Of a DNA stretch of 33,944 bases, positions 1 through 10,245 are shown piece by piece. The stretch's first letter is position 1, and each line of letters begins with the position of its first letter. A program made the position numbers and the translations under genes. The stretch is from Spirochaetia bacterium (lineage in GTDB: Bacteria > Spirochaetota > Spirochaetia > DAHUYW01). Where the stretch lies: NCBI GenBank assembly GCA_030041455.1, contig JASHNV010000060.1, positions 1 through 33,944 on the forward strand, in the 5' to 3' direction. The notes beneath the pieces are model-generated. The model did not search any database and was not told the DNA's origin. It saw nothing but the letters and a program-made list of their open reading frames with translations.

Positions 1-137
1 GTGATTCCCGGCCGAGGACGATCGCGAGCCCGCTCATGATGATACGGGAGCGGGCCACCGGCAGACCGTGGTCGAGATGGACGCGACGATCGCGAACCTG
101 CCGTCGCTCGACGCGGCTTCGATCTCACGGTGAATCG
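1..137. repeat. 137-bp direct repeat, copy 1
   Basis: This segment recurs without a mismatch at 304-440, so the two copies are offset by exactly 303 bases. The window opens inside the first copy, so its true left border is unknown. The unit may be a tandem 303-bp repeat or a local duplication, or an assembly artefact at a contig end, where repeats often break contigs. No transposase or terminal inverted repeat is visible next to it. Confidence 0.95.
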
Positions 138-303
138 ACGTAAGCCCTTGATAAACCTGCTGCATCGCACTCCATCCAATTTCGGTGCTGGAGTCACGGC
201 GAAACAAAAAAACACGGGGCGGCATGAGAGGATATGTACCATAGCAGCGAGGCGGCGGCGGGGATTCGCTCCGCTTGTGTACGAGCTCGGTGTCCGCCTG
301 CGT

Positions 304-440
304 GTGATTCCCGGCCGAGGACGATCGCGAGCCCGCTCATGATGATACGGGAGCGGGCCACCGGCAGACCGTGGTCGAGATGGACGCGACGATCGCGAAC
401 CTGCCGTCGCTCGACGCGGCTTCGATCTCACGGTGAATCG
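304..440. repeat. 137-bp direct repeat, copy 2
   Basis: This is the second exact copy of bases 1-137. Identity stops right after base 440, where copy 1 continues with a different sequence after base 137. The 166 bases between the copies are unique in this window and contain a T-rich minus-strand segment near 205-216. No gene can be supported in either copy. Confidence 0.95.
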
Positions 441-627
441 CTCTCGACAGGCCGCGAGAATCCGATCGGAAGCACAACGTTGACACTCCGTTCGGGAGAA
501 CGCGGGCATACCGCCTTCCGTCGCGTCAGAGGGCGGCCGTGGGCGCCTTTCCGAGGAAGCACGCGCCTCCCTCGATCCCGCGCTCTTCCGATCCCGGGCC
601 TCGCCTCGGACACGCCAGCCCGCGGGC

Positions 628-2697
<2,070 letters not shown>

Positions 2698-2703
2698 CGG
2701 AAA

Positions 2704-2732
2704 AGGCTATCGACGGTCCCCCCTGCTGTCAA
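2704..2732 (-). promoter_or_regulatory. nadE promoter, predicted leaderless
   Basis: On the minus strand TTGACA (2732-2727) is followed after 17 bases by TAGCCT (2709-2704). Six bases then separate the -10 box from the nadE ATG at 2697, so the usual start of transcription would be the A of the start codon. No ribosome binding site is present. Confidence 0.7.
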
Positions 2733-2742
2733 GCGCGAGGGG

Positions 2743-2772
2743 TTGACAGGTTCGCGGCGTTCCGGCCATAAT
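2743..2772 (+). promoter_or_regulatory. promoter of the Rrf2-cysK-metY operon
   Basis: A perfect -35 TTGACA (2743-2748) is followed after 18 bases by CATAAT (2767-2772). The -35 box is a mirror image of the nadE -35 box, TGTCAA at 2727-2732, with 10 bases between them. Transcription should start near 2779. Confidence 0.7.
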
Positions 2773-2776
2773 CCCT

Positions 2777-2792
2777 ATCAAAGTACTGGTAT
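2777..2792 (+). promoter_or_regulatory. candidate Rrf2 operator
   Basis: An imperfect dyad of the form AT-N3-AGTACT-N3-AT is centred between 2784 and 2785, just downstream of the -10 box and covering the predicted transcription start. A site here could let the encoded Rrf2 protein repress its own operon. The assignment rests on position and symmetry only. Confidence 0.3.
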
Positions 2793-2873
2793 GAGTAGTG
2801 AATGGCAGCGAGCGGCCGCGCGAAAAGAGACAACCTTCGCCGCCGCGCCTCCCGCCGGGCGCGGAGATCCGAC

Positions 2874-3314
2874 GTGAGACTCTCGACGCGCAGCACCTAC
2901 GGAGTCCGCATGATGGCCTTTCTCGCGAAGGTATACGGAAACGGGCCGGCGCTCCTCCGAGAGGTGGCGGAAGGCGAGGAGATCTCGGAGAAATACCTCA
3001 GCCAGATCGTCATCCCGCTCCGAGGCGCGGGGCTCCTGAAGTCGGCGCGCGGCGCCCATGGCGGCTACCTTCTCGGCCGAGCGCCGGAGGCGATCACGGT
3101 CCGGGAGATCGTGGAAGTCTTGGAGGGGGGATTCGATCTCATCGATCCCGACGAGGCACGCGGCCCGACGGCGCAGACTACCCACCGCGTCGTCGTGTCG
3201 ATCTGGAAGGCATTGAGCGACGAGATCGCGAGGACGCTCGAGTCGGTGACGCTCGCCGACATCGTGAAGAGGGCGCGCGAGCGCGGCGAGCTGCCCACCA
3301 TGTATAATATTTAG
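2874..3314 (+). CDS. Rrf2-family transcriptional regulator, CymR-like
   Basis: This 146-residue winged-helix repressor begins with the family signature [13 protein letters not shown]. It also has the recognition-helix region [23 protein letters not shown] and the wing GGYLLGR. I chose GTG 2874 because GGAG lies seven bases upstream (2863-2866) and the product then starts where Rrf2 proteins normally start. An in-frame ATG at 2802 would add 24 arginine-rich residues and has no Shine-Dalgarno. The protein contains no cysteine, so it cannot bind an Fe-S cluster as IscR or NsrR do, and it resembles CymR, the cysteine-metabolism repressor. Its position 43 bases before cysK supports that role by inference. 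Autoregulation is plausible through the dyad near 2777-2792. Confidence 0.88.
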   Translation: MRLSTRSTYGVRMMAFLAKVYGNGPALLREVAEGEEISEKYLSQIVIPLRGAGLLKSARGAHGGYLLGRAPEAITVREIVEVLEGGFDLIDPDEARGPTAQTTHRVVVSIWKALSDEIARTLESVTLADIVKRARERGELPTMYNI

Positions 3315-3357
3315 GCGGGAAGGCTCCCGACCCGCGGCGCCCGACCGGAGGACCATT

Positions 3358-4269
3358 ATGAAGATTGCCGAGAATATCACCGAGCTCGTGGGAAACACGC
3401 CGCTCGTTCTCATCACGAAGCTCCCGGGCGCGGAGAAGGCGCGCATCGCGGCGAAGCTCGAGTTCTTCAATCCCTGCTCGAGCGTCAAGGACCGCATCGC
3501 CGTCGCGATGATCGTCGACGCGGAGCGCCGCAAGCTCCTCGACAAGAACACGGTCATCGTCGAGCCGACGAGCGGCAACACCGGAATCGGGCTCGCCTTC
3601 GTCGCGGCGCAGCGCGGCTACAAGCTCATCCTCACGATGCCCGACAGCATGTCGCTCGAGCGCCAGAAGCTCCTCACGCGCCTCGGCGCGGAGATCGAGC
3701 TCACCCCGGCGGAAAAGGGGATGACCGGCGCGATCGCGCGGGCCGAGGAGCTCCTCAAGGCCTACCCCAAGAGCTTCATGCCCTCGCAGTTCGACAATCC
3801 GGCGAACCCCGAGATCCACCGCAAGACCACCGCCGAGGAGATCTGGCGTGACACCGACGGCGCGGTGGACATCTTCGTCGCGGGAGTGGGGACCGGCGGC
3901 ACCCTCACCGGGGTCGGGGAGATCTTGAAGAAGCGGAAGCCCTCGGTCAAGATCGTCGCGATCGAGCCGGCGACCTCTCCCGTGCTCTCGGGAGAGAAGC
4001 CCGGGCCTCACAAGATTCAGGGCATCGGTCCGAATTTCATTCCGGCCGTGCTCAACCTCTCCGTCGTCGACGAGATCCTCCGCGTGTCGAACGACGCCGC
4101 CTACGAGCTCAGCCTCAAGCTCGCGCGCTCCGAGGGCATCCTCGCGGGGATCTCAAGCGGCGCGGCGGTCGCCGGAGCGCTCGAGCTCGCAGGGAGGCCC
4201 GAGAACGCGGGCAAGCTCATCGTGACGGTGCTGCCCGACACCGGCGAGCGCTACCTGTCGCTGTACTGA
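3358..4269 (+). CDS. cysK: cysteine synthase (O-acetylserine sulfhydrylase)
   Basis: This 303-residue PLP enzyme makes cysteine from O-acetylserine and sulfide in the cytosol. The PLP lysine is K44 in SSVKDRIA. The substrate loop [11 protein letters not shown], the phosphate-binding [12 protein letters not shown] and GISSGAA are all present. Length fits the CysK/CysM family. GGAGG (3347-3351) lies six bases before the ATG. The product ends [10 protein letters not shown], shorter than CysK proteins that carry a few more residues after this motif. It sits between an Rrf2 regulator and metY on one strand with short gaps, so the three are probably co-transcribed. In Bacillus the CymR repressor acts in complex with CysK, so a regulatory second role is possible here. 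Confidence 0.96.
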   Translation: MKIAENITELVGNTPLVLITKLPGAEKARIAAKLEFFNPCSSVKDRIAVAMIVDAERRKLLDKNTVIVEPTSGNTGIGLAFVAAQRGYKLILTMPDSMSLERQKLLTRLGAEIELTPAEKGMTGAIARAEELLKAYPKSFMPSQFDNPANPEIHRKTTAEEIWRDTDGAVDIFVAGVGTGGTLTGVGEILKKRKPSVKIVAIEPATSPVLSGEKPGPHKIQGIGPNFIPAVLNLSVVDEILRVSNDAAYELSLKLARSEGILAGISSGAAVAGALELAGRPENAGKLIVTVLPDTGERYLSLY

Positions 4270-4342
4270 CACGCTAATTACCTGAAAAGAACGCGCGAAC
4301 CGAGGTTCCGCGAAAAAACGACTCGAAGAAGGAAGGACGCGT

Positions 4343-5629
4343 ATGGCTACTGGACAATCGTATCGATTCGAGACTCTCGCGCTTCACGCGGGCCATGAGC
4401 CCGACCCGGCGACCACGGCTCTCGCCACCCCGGTCTACCGGACGACCGCCTACCAATTTCACGACACCGCGCACGCCGCCAATCTGTTCGCGCTCAAGGA
4501 GCTCGGCAATATCTACACGCGGATCATGAATCCGACCCAGGATACCCTTGAGAAGAGGATCGCGGCGCTCGAAGGGGGAGCGGCGGCGCTCGCCGTCGCT
4601 TCGGGGACCTCCGCGGTCTTCTATAGTATCGTCAACATTCTCCGGCAAGGCGACGAGTTCGTCTCGGCGAACAACCTCTACGGCGGCACCTACACGATGT
4701 TTCACGACATCCTGCCGCAATTCGGCATCACCGCGAAGTTCGTCGACGCCGTAAACCTCGACGCCTACCGCAAGGCTATCACCGACAAGACGAAGGCGAT
4801 CTTCATCGAGACGATCGGCAACCCCCTCCTCGAGGTCGTCGATTTCGACGGCATCGCCGAGATCGCGAACGGCGCGGGCATTCCCGTCATCGTCGACTCG
4901 ACGTTCACCCCGCCGTACCTCTTCCGCCCGATCGAGCATGGCGCCACGGTGGTCGTTCACTCGCTCACGAAGTGGATCGGCGGCCACGGCACGGGCATCG
5001 GCGGAATCATCGTCGACTCCGGGAAGTTCGACTGGAACCGCAAGAAGTTCCCGCTCTATTCGGAGCCCGACCAGAGCTACCACGGCCTGACCTGGGGGAA
5101 GGACCTCGGCGGCCTACAGCCGCTCGCCTTCATTCTCCGCGCCCGCACGGTGCCGCTGCGGAACCTCGGCGCCGCGATATCGCCCGACAACGCGTGGATT
5201 TTCCTCCAGGGGATCGAGACGCTCGCGCTTCGTATCGAGCGCCACTCCCAGAACGCCGTCGCCGTCGCGAGATACCTCGAGAAGCACCGGAAGGTCGAGT
5301 GGGTCCGCTACCCCGGCCTCGAGAGCGATCCCACGCACAAGAATGCGGTCAAATACCTGAGGAACGGCTTCGGCGGCATGGTCGTGTTCGGAATCAAGGG
5401 CGGAAAGGAGGCCGGCCAGAAGTTCATCGAATCCTTGAAGCTCTTCTCGCACGTGGCGAACGTCGGGGACGCGAAGAGCCTCGCCATCCACTCGGCGACG
5501 ACGACCCACTCGCAGCTCTCCGAGGAGCAGCAGCGATCGGTCGGAATCGGCCCCGAGCTCGTCCGCCTGTCGATCGGCATCGAGCACGTCGACGACATCA
5601 TCGCCGACCTCGACCAGGCGTTCGGCTGA
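4343..5629 (+). CDS. metY: O-acetylhomoserine sulfhydrylase (homocysteine synthase)
   Basis: This 428-residue Cys/Met-metabolism PLP enzyme most resembles MetY, which makes homocysteine from O-acetylhomoserine and sulfide. The start FETLALHAGHEPDPATTA, the YTRIMNPTQDTLEKRIAALEGG segment and the PLP lysine K210 (VHSLTKWIGGHGTG) are typical. The roughly 50-residue insert and total length match MetY rather than the shorter MetB/MetC/MetZ enzymes. A purine-rich Shine-Dalgarno (AAGGAAGG, just upstream) precedes the ATG. It follows cysK by 73 bases on the same strand, so the operon offers direct sulfide incorporation into both cysteine and homocysteine. No riboswitch is visible in the gap. Confidence 0.95.
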   Translation: MATGQSYRFETLALHAGHEPDPATTALATPVYRTTAYQFHDTAHAANLFALKELGNIYTRIMNPTQDTLEKRIAALEGGAAALAVASGTSAVFYSIVNILRQGDEFVSANNLYGGTYTMFHDILPQFGITAKFVDAVNLDAYRKAITDKTKAIFIETIGNPLLEVVDFDGIAEIANGAGIPVIVDSTFTPPYLFRPIEHGATVVVHSLTKWIGGHGTGIGGIIVDSGKFDWNRKKFPLYSEPDQSYHGLTWGKDLGGLQPLAFILRARTVPLRNLGAAISPDNAWIFLQGIETLALRIERHSQNAVAVARYLEKHRKVEWVRYPGLESDPTHKNAVKYLRNGFGGMVVFGIKGGKEAGQKFIESLKLFSHVANVGDAKSLAIHSATTTHSQLSEEQQRSVGIGPELVRLSIGIEHVDDIIADLDQAFG

Positions 5630-5961
5630 GGCGGACGCCCGAGCCTGCGGGCGGCCCTCCACGCCGGAGCGCGCCGTCCGCGAAAGAGTCGTGCCGCGCG
5701 CTTCCTCCCGGAACGAGGGAGTTCGGGCTTTCGCCGCGGGGGTGGAAGCAGGTCCGGGCAGGAGGCTGCGGCATCCGCGGGCCCATGCGCCCACGATCTC
5801 GCGACGCCTCGCGCGCGCGAAGGCGACTCGTTCGCCTCCCTTTTCGGGTGTATCATGGGTTCCATGGCGATCAGGCGCCCTTCGCGCCCCCCTCGAGGGG
5901 GCGCCCCGAATCTCGTCTCGCCGCGACCGGGCTCGCCTGAGGCCCCGAGAGCCCGCTCGGC
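5630..5961. other. intergenic stretch with a possible small upstream ORF
   Basis: No recognised gene lies here. TATCAT at 5851-5856 resembles a -10 box but lacks a good -35. A short plus-strand frame starting at ATG 5855 or 5864 runs to a TGA at 5963-5965, overlapping the ATG of the next gene. Its predicted product is Pro/Arg-rich and may not be real. The next gene has no Shine-Dalgarno of its own, so coupling is conceivable. Confidence 0.35.
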
Positions 5962-6696
5962 ATGAGCGCGCCGGACCGGCGCTTCGACGTCCTTCTTTTC
6001 GACGCCGACGGCACGCTCTTCGACTTTGAGCGCGCCGAGGAGCACTCCCTGTCGGCGACCTTCGCGGGTATCGGTATCCCGTTCCGCGCCGAGTACCTCG
6101 GCGAGTACCGAACGGTCAACGCCGAGCTCTGGAGAGCGTACGAGCAGGGACGGATCGGCGCGGATTTCCTCCGCACGGAGCGTTTCAGGCGCTTTTGCGA
6201 ACGGATCGGCGCGGACGCGGACCCCCGAGACTTCGCCGAGGGCTTCCTCCGGCACCTCGGCGGGAGCGGGTTTCTCATCGATCACGCCTTCGAGGTCGTG
6301 AAGGCGCTCGCCCGGGACCACGCGATGGCGATCGTCACGAACGGCTTGAAGGAGGTCCAGCGCTCGCGCTTCGAGCGCTCCGGCCTGAAGCCGTTCTTCG
6401 AGGCGATCGTCGTCTCCGAGGAGGTCGGGAGCCAGAAGCCCCTTCCCGCGATGTTCGAGGCCGCGCTCGCGCGCCTCGGGCATCGCGAGCGCGAACGGGC
6501 GCTCATGATCGGCGACAGCCTTTCCTCGGACATCCGCGGCGGCGCCGACTTCGGGATTCGCACCTGCTGGTTCAATCCGTCCGGCCGGTCCGCCGGAGCG
6601 GAGACGGTTCCGACCTACGTGATCGCCGATCTCCGCGAGCTCCTCGCGATCTGCTCGGCCGAGGCCCCGGAGCGGGCCGATGCCCCGGACGCCTGA
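5962..6696 (+). CDS. HAD-family nucleotidase, YjjG/YfnB type
   Basis: This 244-residue haloacid dehalogenase-fold phosphatase has all four HAD motifs: D14 and D16 in FDADGTLFDF, T126 in VTNGLKEVQRSR, K159 in GSQKP, and D185/D190 in MIGDSLSSDIRGGADFG. The FDADGTLFDF start, the alpha-helical cap between motifs I and II and the ending RTCWFNP match the YjjG group, which hydrolyses pyrimidine nucleoside monophosphates including modified ones. By family knowledge it would cleanse the nucleotide pool. No Shine-Dalgarno is visible, and the ATG overlaps the stop of a short upstream frame. The exact substrate cannot be read from sequence. Confidence 0.9.
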   Translation: MSAPDRRFDVLLFDADGTLFDFERAEEHSLSATFAGIGIPFRAEYLGEYRTVNAELWRAYEQGRIGADFLRTERFRRFCERIGADADPRDFAEGFLRHLGGSGFLIDHAFEVVKALARDHAMAIVTNGLKEVQRSRFERSGLKPFFEAIVVSEEVGSQKPLPAMFEAALARLGHRERERALMIGDSLSSDIRGGADFGIRTCWFNPSGRSAGAETVPTYVIADLRELLAICSAEAPERADAPDA

Positions 6697-6700
6697 GGGC

Positions 6701-6729
6701 TTGATATCGAGGGGGACACGAGATCAAAT
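6701..6729 (+). promoter_or_regulatory. candidate promoter for the 122-residue protein
   Basis: TTGATA (6701-6706) and TCAAAT (6724-6729) are separated by 17 bases. They lie just after the YjjG stop codon and about 55 bases before the next start codon, which has its own strong Shine-Dalgarno. Confidence 0.45.
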
Positions 6730-6783
6730 TCCGGCTACGTTACGTGGAGAAGAGCACGGCTCGATCGCTTTGGGAGGGGAGAG

Positions 6784-7152
6784 GTGCTGTACGAGATCCT
6801 CAAGGTCCGACAGATTCCCGGCGAGCCCTATCGACGCTGGTTCACGGACACCCTCTACGACCTCTACGTGTGGTATGCCGACGAGGCGCGCCGCGAGATC
6901 GTCGGATTCCAGTTCTGCTATGACAAGAACCGGCTCGAGCACGCGGTGACCTGGCACAAGGGAAGAGGTTTTCGCTTCAACAAGGTCGACCAAGGCCTCG
7001 ACGACCCTCTGGGCAACCAAAGCCAGATCCTCAGGGCCGACGGTCGCGTCCGGCGGGAAGCGCTCGTCATGACGTTCCATAGCGCCGCGAAGGAGCTCGA
7101 TCAGACGATGGTCAAGGCGATTCTCGACGTTCTCAAGACCTTCCCCGAGTGA
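6784..7152 (+). CDS. conserved hypothetical protein, 122 residues
   Basis: I do not recognise a named domain. The product is a compact, probably cytosolic protein with no signal peptide or membrane segment. It opens LYEILKVRQIPGEPYRRWF and contains the aromatic stretch YDLYVWY, then GFQFCYDKNRLEHAVTW. The C-terminal helix ends KAILDVLKTFPE. It reads like the small conserved proteins that pair a beta-rich N-terminal half with helices, but no catalytic motif stands out. The start is GTG 6784, placed right after a strong GGAGGGG Shine-Dalgarno. It lies 87 bases after the YjjG-like gene and may have its own promoter at 6701-6729. Codon use matches its neighbours, so it is probably a true native gene. 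Confidence 0.8.
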   Translation: MLYEILKVRQIPGEPYRRWFTDTLYDLYVWYADEARREIVGFQFCYDKNRLEHAVTWHKGRGFRFNKVDQGLDDPLGNQSQILRADGRVRREALVMTFHSAAKELDQTMVKAILDVLKTFPE

Positions 7153-7178
7153 TCCGCCCGCGAGCGCGCACTCCGGAG

Positions 7179-7208
7179 TTGCGCCCCGCGCAGACCGAGT
7201 GATATAGT
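7179..7208 (+). promoter_or_regulatory. promoter of the beta-hydroxyacid dehydrogenase
   Basis: TTGCGC (7179-7184) and TATAGT (7203-7208) are separated by 18 bases. The predicted transcript would start near 7215, leaving a leader of about 17 bases that holds the GGGAG ribosome binding site at 7221-7225. Confidence 0.6.
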
Positions 7209-7231
7209 GGATACGTGCGCGGGAGCGTGGC

Positions 7232-8110
7232 ATGCAAATCACCAACGAGACGAGGATCGGGTTCATCGGCACGGGGGTAATGGGTCTGAGCATGGCCGGA
7301 CACCTTCTCAAAGCCGGCTTTCCGCTCGCGATCCACAATCGAACCCGTTCCCGCGGCGAGCCGCTCCTTCGCGCGGGGGCAAGCTGGGCCGAGAGCCCCG
7401 CGCGCGTCGCCGCGCAGAGCTCGGTCGTCTTGACCATGGTGGGGTTTCCCTCCGACGTCGAGCAGGTCTACCTCGGGAAGGACGGTCTTCTCGCGGCGAG
7501 CGGCCGCGGCTCCATGACGATCGACCTGACCACATCGAGTCCCCGGCTCGCGAAGCGTATTCACGAGGAGGCCTCCCGAGCGGGGGTTCAGGCGCTCGAC
7601 GCGCCGGTCTCCGGAGGAGATATCGGCGCGCGGGAGGCGCGGCTCGCGATCATGGTGGGCGGGGACCGAGACGTTTTCGAGAGCGCTCGCTCCCTCCTCG
7701 GCCTCATGGGGAGCCCGTCCTACATGGGCCCTGCCGGAAGCGGGCAGCACGCGAAGATGGTCAATCAGATCGCGATCGCATCCAACATGGTCGGGATCGG
7801 CGAAGCGATGGCTTACGCGGTGAGATCGGGGCTCGACCCCCGGGCCGTCCTTGCCTGCATTGAGCACGGCGCCGCGGGGAGCTGGGCGCTCTCCCATCTC
7901 GCCCCGAAGATGCTCGCTGGAGACTACGCGCCCGGCTTCTACGTCAAGCACTTCGTGAAGGACATGAAGATCGCGATCGAATCCGCCGAAGAGCTCGGAC
8001 TCGACCTGCCCGGTCTCCGCCTCGCGCGAGCGCTCTACGGGCGCTTGGCGGACTCGGGCGGCGCCGAGCTCGGCACGCAGGGACTGTTCAGGCTGTTCTC
8101 GCAGGGATAG
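7232..8110 (+). CDS. NAD(P)-dependent beta-hydroxyacid dehydrogenase
   Basis: This 292-residue enzyme belongs to the 3-hydroxyisobutyrate dehydrogenase family, which includes tartronate semialdehyde, glyoxylate and succinic semialdehyde reductases. The Rossmann signature GFIGTGVMG is at residues 10-18. The substrate-binding DAPVSGGDIGAREARLAIMVGG follows at about 123-144. The catalytic lysine is K175 in GSGQHAKMVNQ, and the cofactor-side KDMKIAIE motif is at 243-250. An arginine in HNRTRSR after the second strand hints at NADPH preference, which is an inference. GGGAG lies six bases before the ATG. It stands between unrelated genes, so the physiological substrate remains open. Confidence 0.93.
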   Translation: MQITNETRIGFIGTGVMGLSMAGHLLKAGFPLAIHNRTRSRGEPLLRAGASWAESPARVAAQSSVVLTMVGFPSDVEQVYLGKDGLLAASGRGSMTIDLTTSSPRLAKRIHEEASRAGVQALDAPVSGGDIGAREARLAIMVGGDRDVFESARSLLGLMGSPSYMGPAGSGQHAKMVNQIAIASNMVGIGEAMAYAVRSGLDPRAVLACIEHGAAGSWALSHLAPKMLAGDYAPGFYVKHFVKDMKIAIESAEELGLDLPGLRLARALYGRLADSGGAELGTQGLFRLFSQG

Positions 8111-8127
8111 GAGCACTCGAACCAACT

Positions 8128-10245
8128 ATGGCGTCTTCAGACCTTGTCATGGCGATTCTCAGAGGCTACGCGTCGAAGACGAAGCAGATAACGTTCAAGT
8201 TTCCTCAGTTCGCCCAATTCGTGCGCCATTACGCCGAGGGCCATCAAGCGCAGCACGCCGCTCTCAGGGCCTTTCTCGAGGATACCGAGGCGAAGCTCTC
8301 CCCCGTGCTCGAAGAGCTCGCCGAGGCGGACAAATGCACGCTCGAGTTCGACGGCCTCGAGATCAAGTCCATCACCATCTCGGGGTTTCTCGTCGAAAAG
8401 ATACGGGCCGTCTACAAGCTGATCGAGGAAAACCCCGACGTTCCGTTTCCGACCGAGGAAAGCCTCGGGCTCGCCCTTCCGGCCAACGTCACGACGGTCA
8501 ACATCAAGACCGAGTTCGTCAAGTGGCTCCAGGCGCAGCCCCAGGAACCCGAGATCCTCCGCTTGAGCTTTCCGGAGGACATCATGAGCATCGTGGTGAC
8601 CACCGACCTGCTCGATCGCAAGCTCCTCGAGTACTCGGTGCTGAAGATCCGCGCCTACCTCTCGACCGGGCACAACGTCGGCTACGCCCAGCAGAAGCTG
8701 CGCGAGGCGTTCACGGCGCTCAAGGATCAGGTCGTTCAGTCGATGCTGCGCGAGATCGTTTCGCGGCCCGGGCAGGTCGTCGAGAACCTCCTTCGGCCGA
8801 CCGAGTTCGGATTCTCCTTCTGGGCGCACCTCGCGAGCCTCATTCTGAAGGAATTCAAGGTAAAGACCGACAAGCTGCCCCAGGAGTTCGGGTATTGCCA
8901 CGCCTGTTACCTGATCGGGCTCTACAACGTCTACTTCAAGGGCCTCGTCCAGCGCGAGCAAGAGGTCGAGTCGACACTGAAAGAGGTGGAGGCGAAGATA
9001 GCGGGCGAGCCGTTCTATTTCACCGCTTCCGACATCTACAGCTTCGCCGACGACAAGGGGGTCCCGGTCTCGAAACGGTGTCCCCCCGACAAGCTTCAGG
9101 AGTTCATCGGAAAGCTCACGACGGCCGGGAAGGACGAGCTGCTTCCGGAGGTCGTCAAAGTCCGCACCTCGAACAAGAAGGAGTTCTACATCCACCGCTC
9201 GGTCATCCTGCGCCTGACGCTGAGCAAGGCATTCGCGGCGGCGCGCGAGTACAAAAAGCAGTACTCGGCCGAGTGGTTCGAGGAGCTCGGCAACTTTCGC
9301 CGGCTTCCGATCATGGTGAAGGACGATATCTTCATCGCGGATCTGAAGAAACGCATGGCTCGGGAAGATCCGCTCCTCGACGCGCTCCTCAATTTCGAGC
9401 TCCTCTACCTCGCGCGCAAGGGGCTCGTGATCGAAGACGAGGTCACGAGGCGGATCGACGCCATCCTCGACCTCAAGAAACAGGCACTCATTCCCCTCGA
9501 TCAGCTTCTCGGGCTTGACCGGAAGGAGCTCTTCGCGGAGGCGAGGCTGAAGCTTCCGGTCTGGAAGACGATACCGCTCCTGAAATTCCTCGTCAACTTT
9601 CTCGACCGCATTCTCGGCGGACCGTCCGCGGGGGTTCGAGAGCGACCCGCGCGAAAGCGGCGCCGCGCGGGCAGCTCGGAAAGCGCGGTCGAGGAAATCG
9701 ACGGCGAGGAGGGAAGCTCCGCCAAAGTGCTCGTCGACATGCAGGAGCTCGCCTCGTTCAATCCGGAAGGCGAGGGAGGCGGAGTCGCGGAGCTCTCGCG
9801 CGGCGAGGACGCCCGGGCGGAGGCCCGCGCGGAGCGGGGCTCCCGTCCCGTCGCCGCCGAGGAGCGCGGCGACCCTGCCGCGTCATCCGGCGCCACGAGC
9901 AAGGAGCGGGTCGCCGCCTACCGGAGCGCGATCGTCGGTCTCAAGGAGGCGCTGATCGGCAAAGATGTTCCGATCGACGTCAAGCTGAAGGAGCTCGCCG
10001 AGAAGTGGAATCCTCTCGTCGCCGTCAAGGCGAAGCAGGACCTCATCGAGGACGTCAACTCGTTCGTCAGGGACGCGGTGCGGCGGATCCGGCGCTCGCT
10101 TCTCATCAAGCCGCCCGATCTCGCGCGCGTAAAAAATCTTTCCGCTCAGGTGGCTTCGAACGAGGCGTTCGCGCAGATCAAGCGAAAGGAAGAGTTCAGC
10201 CTCTATATCGAGCTCTACATGATCAAGGTCCTTGGAAAAGTCTAG
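8128..10245 (+). CDS. large conserved protein of unknown function, overlaps lspA
   Basis: I recognise no named domain in this 705-residue protein. The first 490 residues are mostly helical, with charged coiled-coil-like parts such as the stretch around QREQEVESTLKEVEAKI and an aromatic block GYCHACYLIGLYNVYFKG. Residues of roughly 495-590 form a low-complexity, probably disordered linker rich in Arg, Glu, Ser and Gly. The last 115 residues are again helical and basic. There is no signal peptide or membrane segment, so it is likely cytosolic. Its last 14 bases overlap lspA, which suggests coupled translation. I suspect it is a spirochaete-type protein, but this is recollection, not proof. The start could also be ATG 8149. 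Neither start has a well-placed Shine-Dalgarno. Confidence 0.85.
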   Translation: MASSDLVMAILRGYASKTKQITFKFPQFAQFVRHYAEGHQAQHAALRAFLEDTEAKLSPVLEELAEADKCTLEFDGLEIKSITISGFLVEKIRAVYKLIEENPDVPFPTEESLGLALPANVTTVNIKTEFVKWLQAQPQEPEILRLSFPEDIMSIVVTTDLLDRKLLEYSVLKIRAYLSTGHNVGYAQQKLREAFTALKDQVVQSMLREIVSRPGQVVENLLRPTEFGFSFWAHLASLILKEFKVKTDKLPQEFGYCHACYLIGLYNVYFKGLVQREQEVESTLKEVEAKIAGEPFYFTASDIYSFADDKGVPVSKRCPPDKLQEFIGKLTTAGKDELLPEVVKVRTSNKKEFYIHRSVILRLTLSKAFAAAREYKKQYSAEWFEELGNFRRLPIMVKDDIFIADLKKRMAREDPLLDALLNFELLYLARKGLVIEDEVTRRIDAILDLKKQALIPLDQLLGLDRKELFAEARLKLPVWKTIPLLKFLVNFLDRILGGPSAGVRERPARKRRRAGSSESAVEEIDGEEGSSAKVLVDMQELASFNPEGEGGGVAELSRGEDARAEARAERGSRPVAAEERGDPAASSGATSKERVAAYRSAIVGLKEALIGKDVPIDVKLKELAEKWNPLVAVKAKQDLIEDVNSFVRDAVRRIRRSLLIKPPDLARVKNLSAQVASNEAFAQIKRKEEFSLYIELYMIKVLGKV

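Larger units (their letters stand above)
1..627. other. gene-free left edge
   Basis: No coding region is supported here. A 63-codon minus-strand frame (225 to 34) exists in the first repeat unit and resembles nothing I recognise. The longer frames are arginine- and serine-rich products typical of GC-rich non-coding DNA. The stretch lies downstream of nadE and holds no clear terminator with a U-tract. Confidence 0.5.

Noticed and set aside
34-225. A 63-codon minus-strand frame in the repeat region
   Set aside because: It has no recognisable motif and no ribosome site. Only a weak -10-like sequence lies upstream, so I did not call it.
4290-4320. Possible small terminator-like dyad between cysK and metY
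   Set aside because: The stem is short with a bulge and a two-base loop, so it cannot form a stable hairpin.
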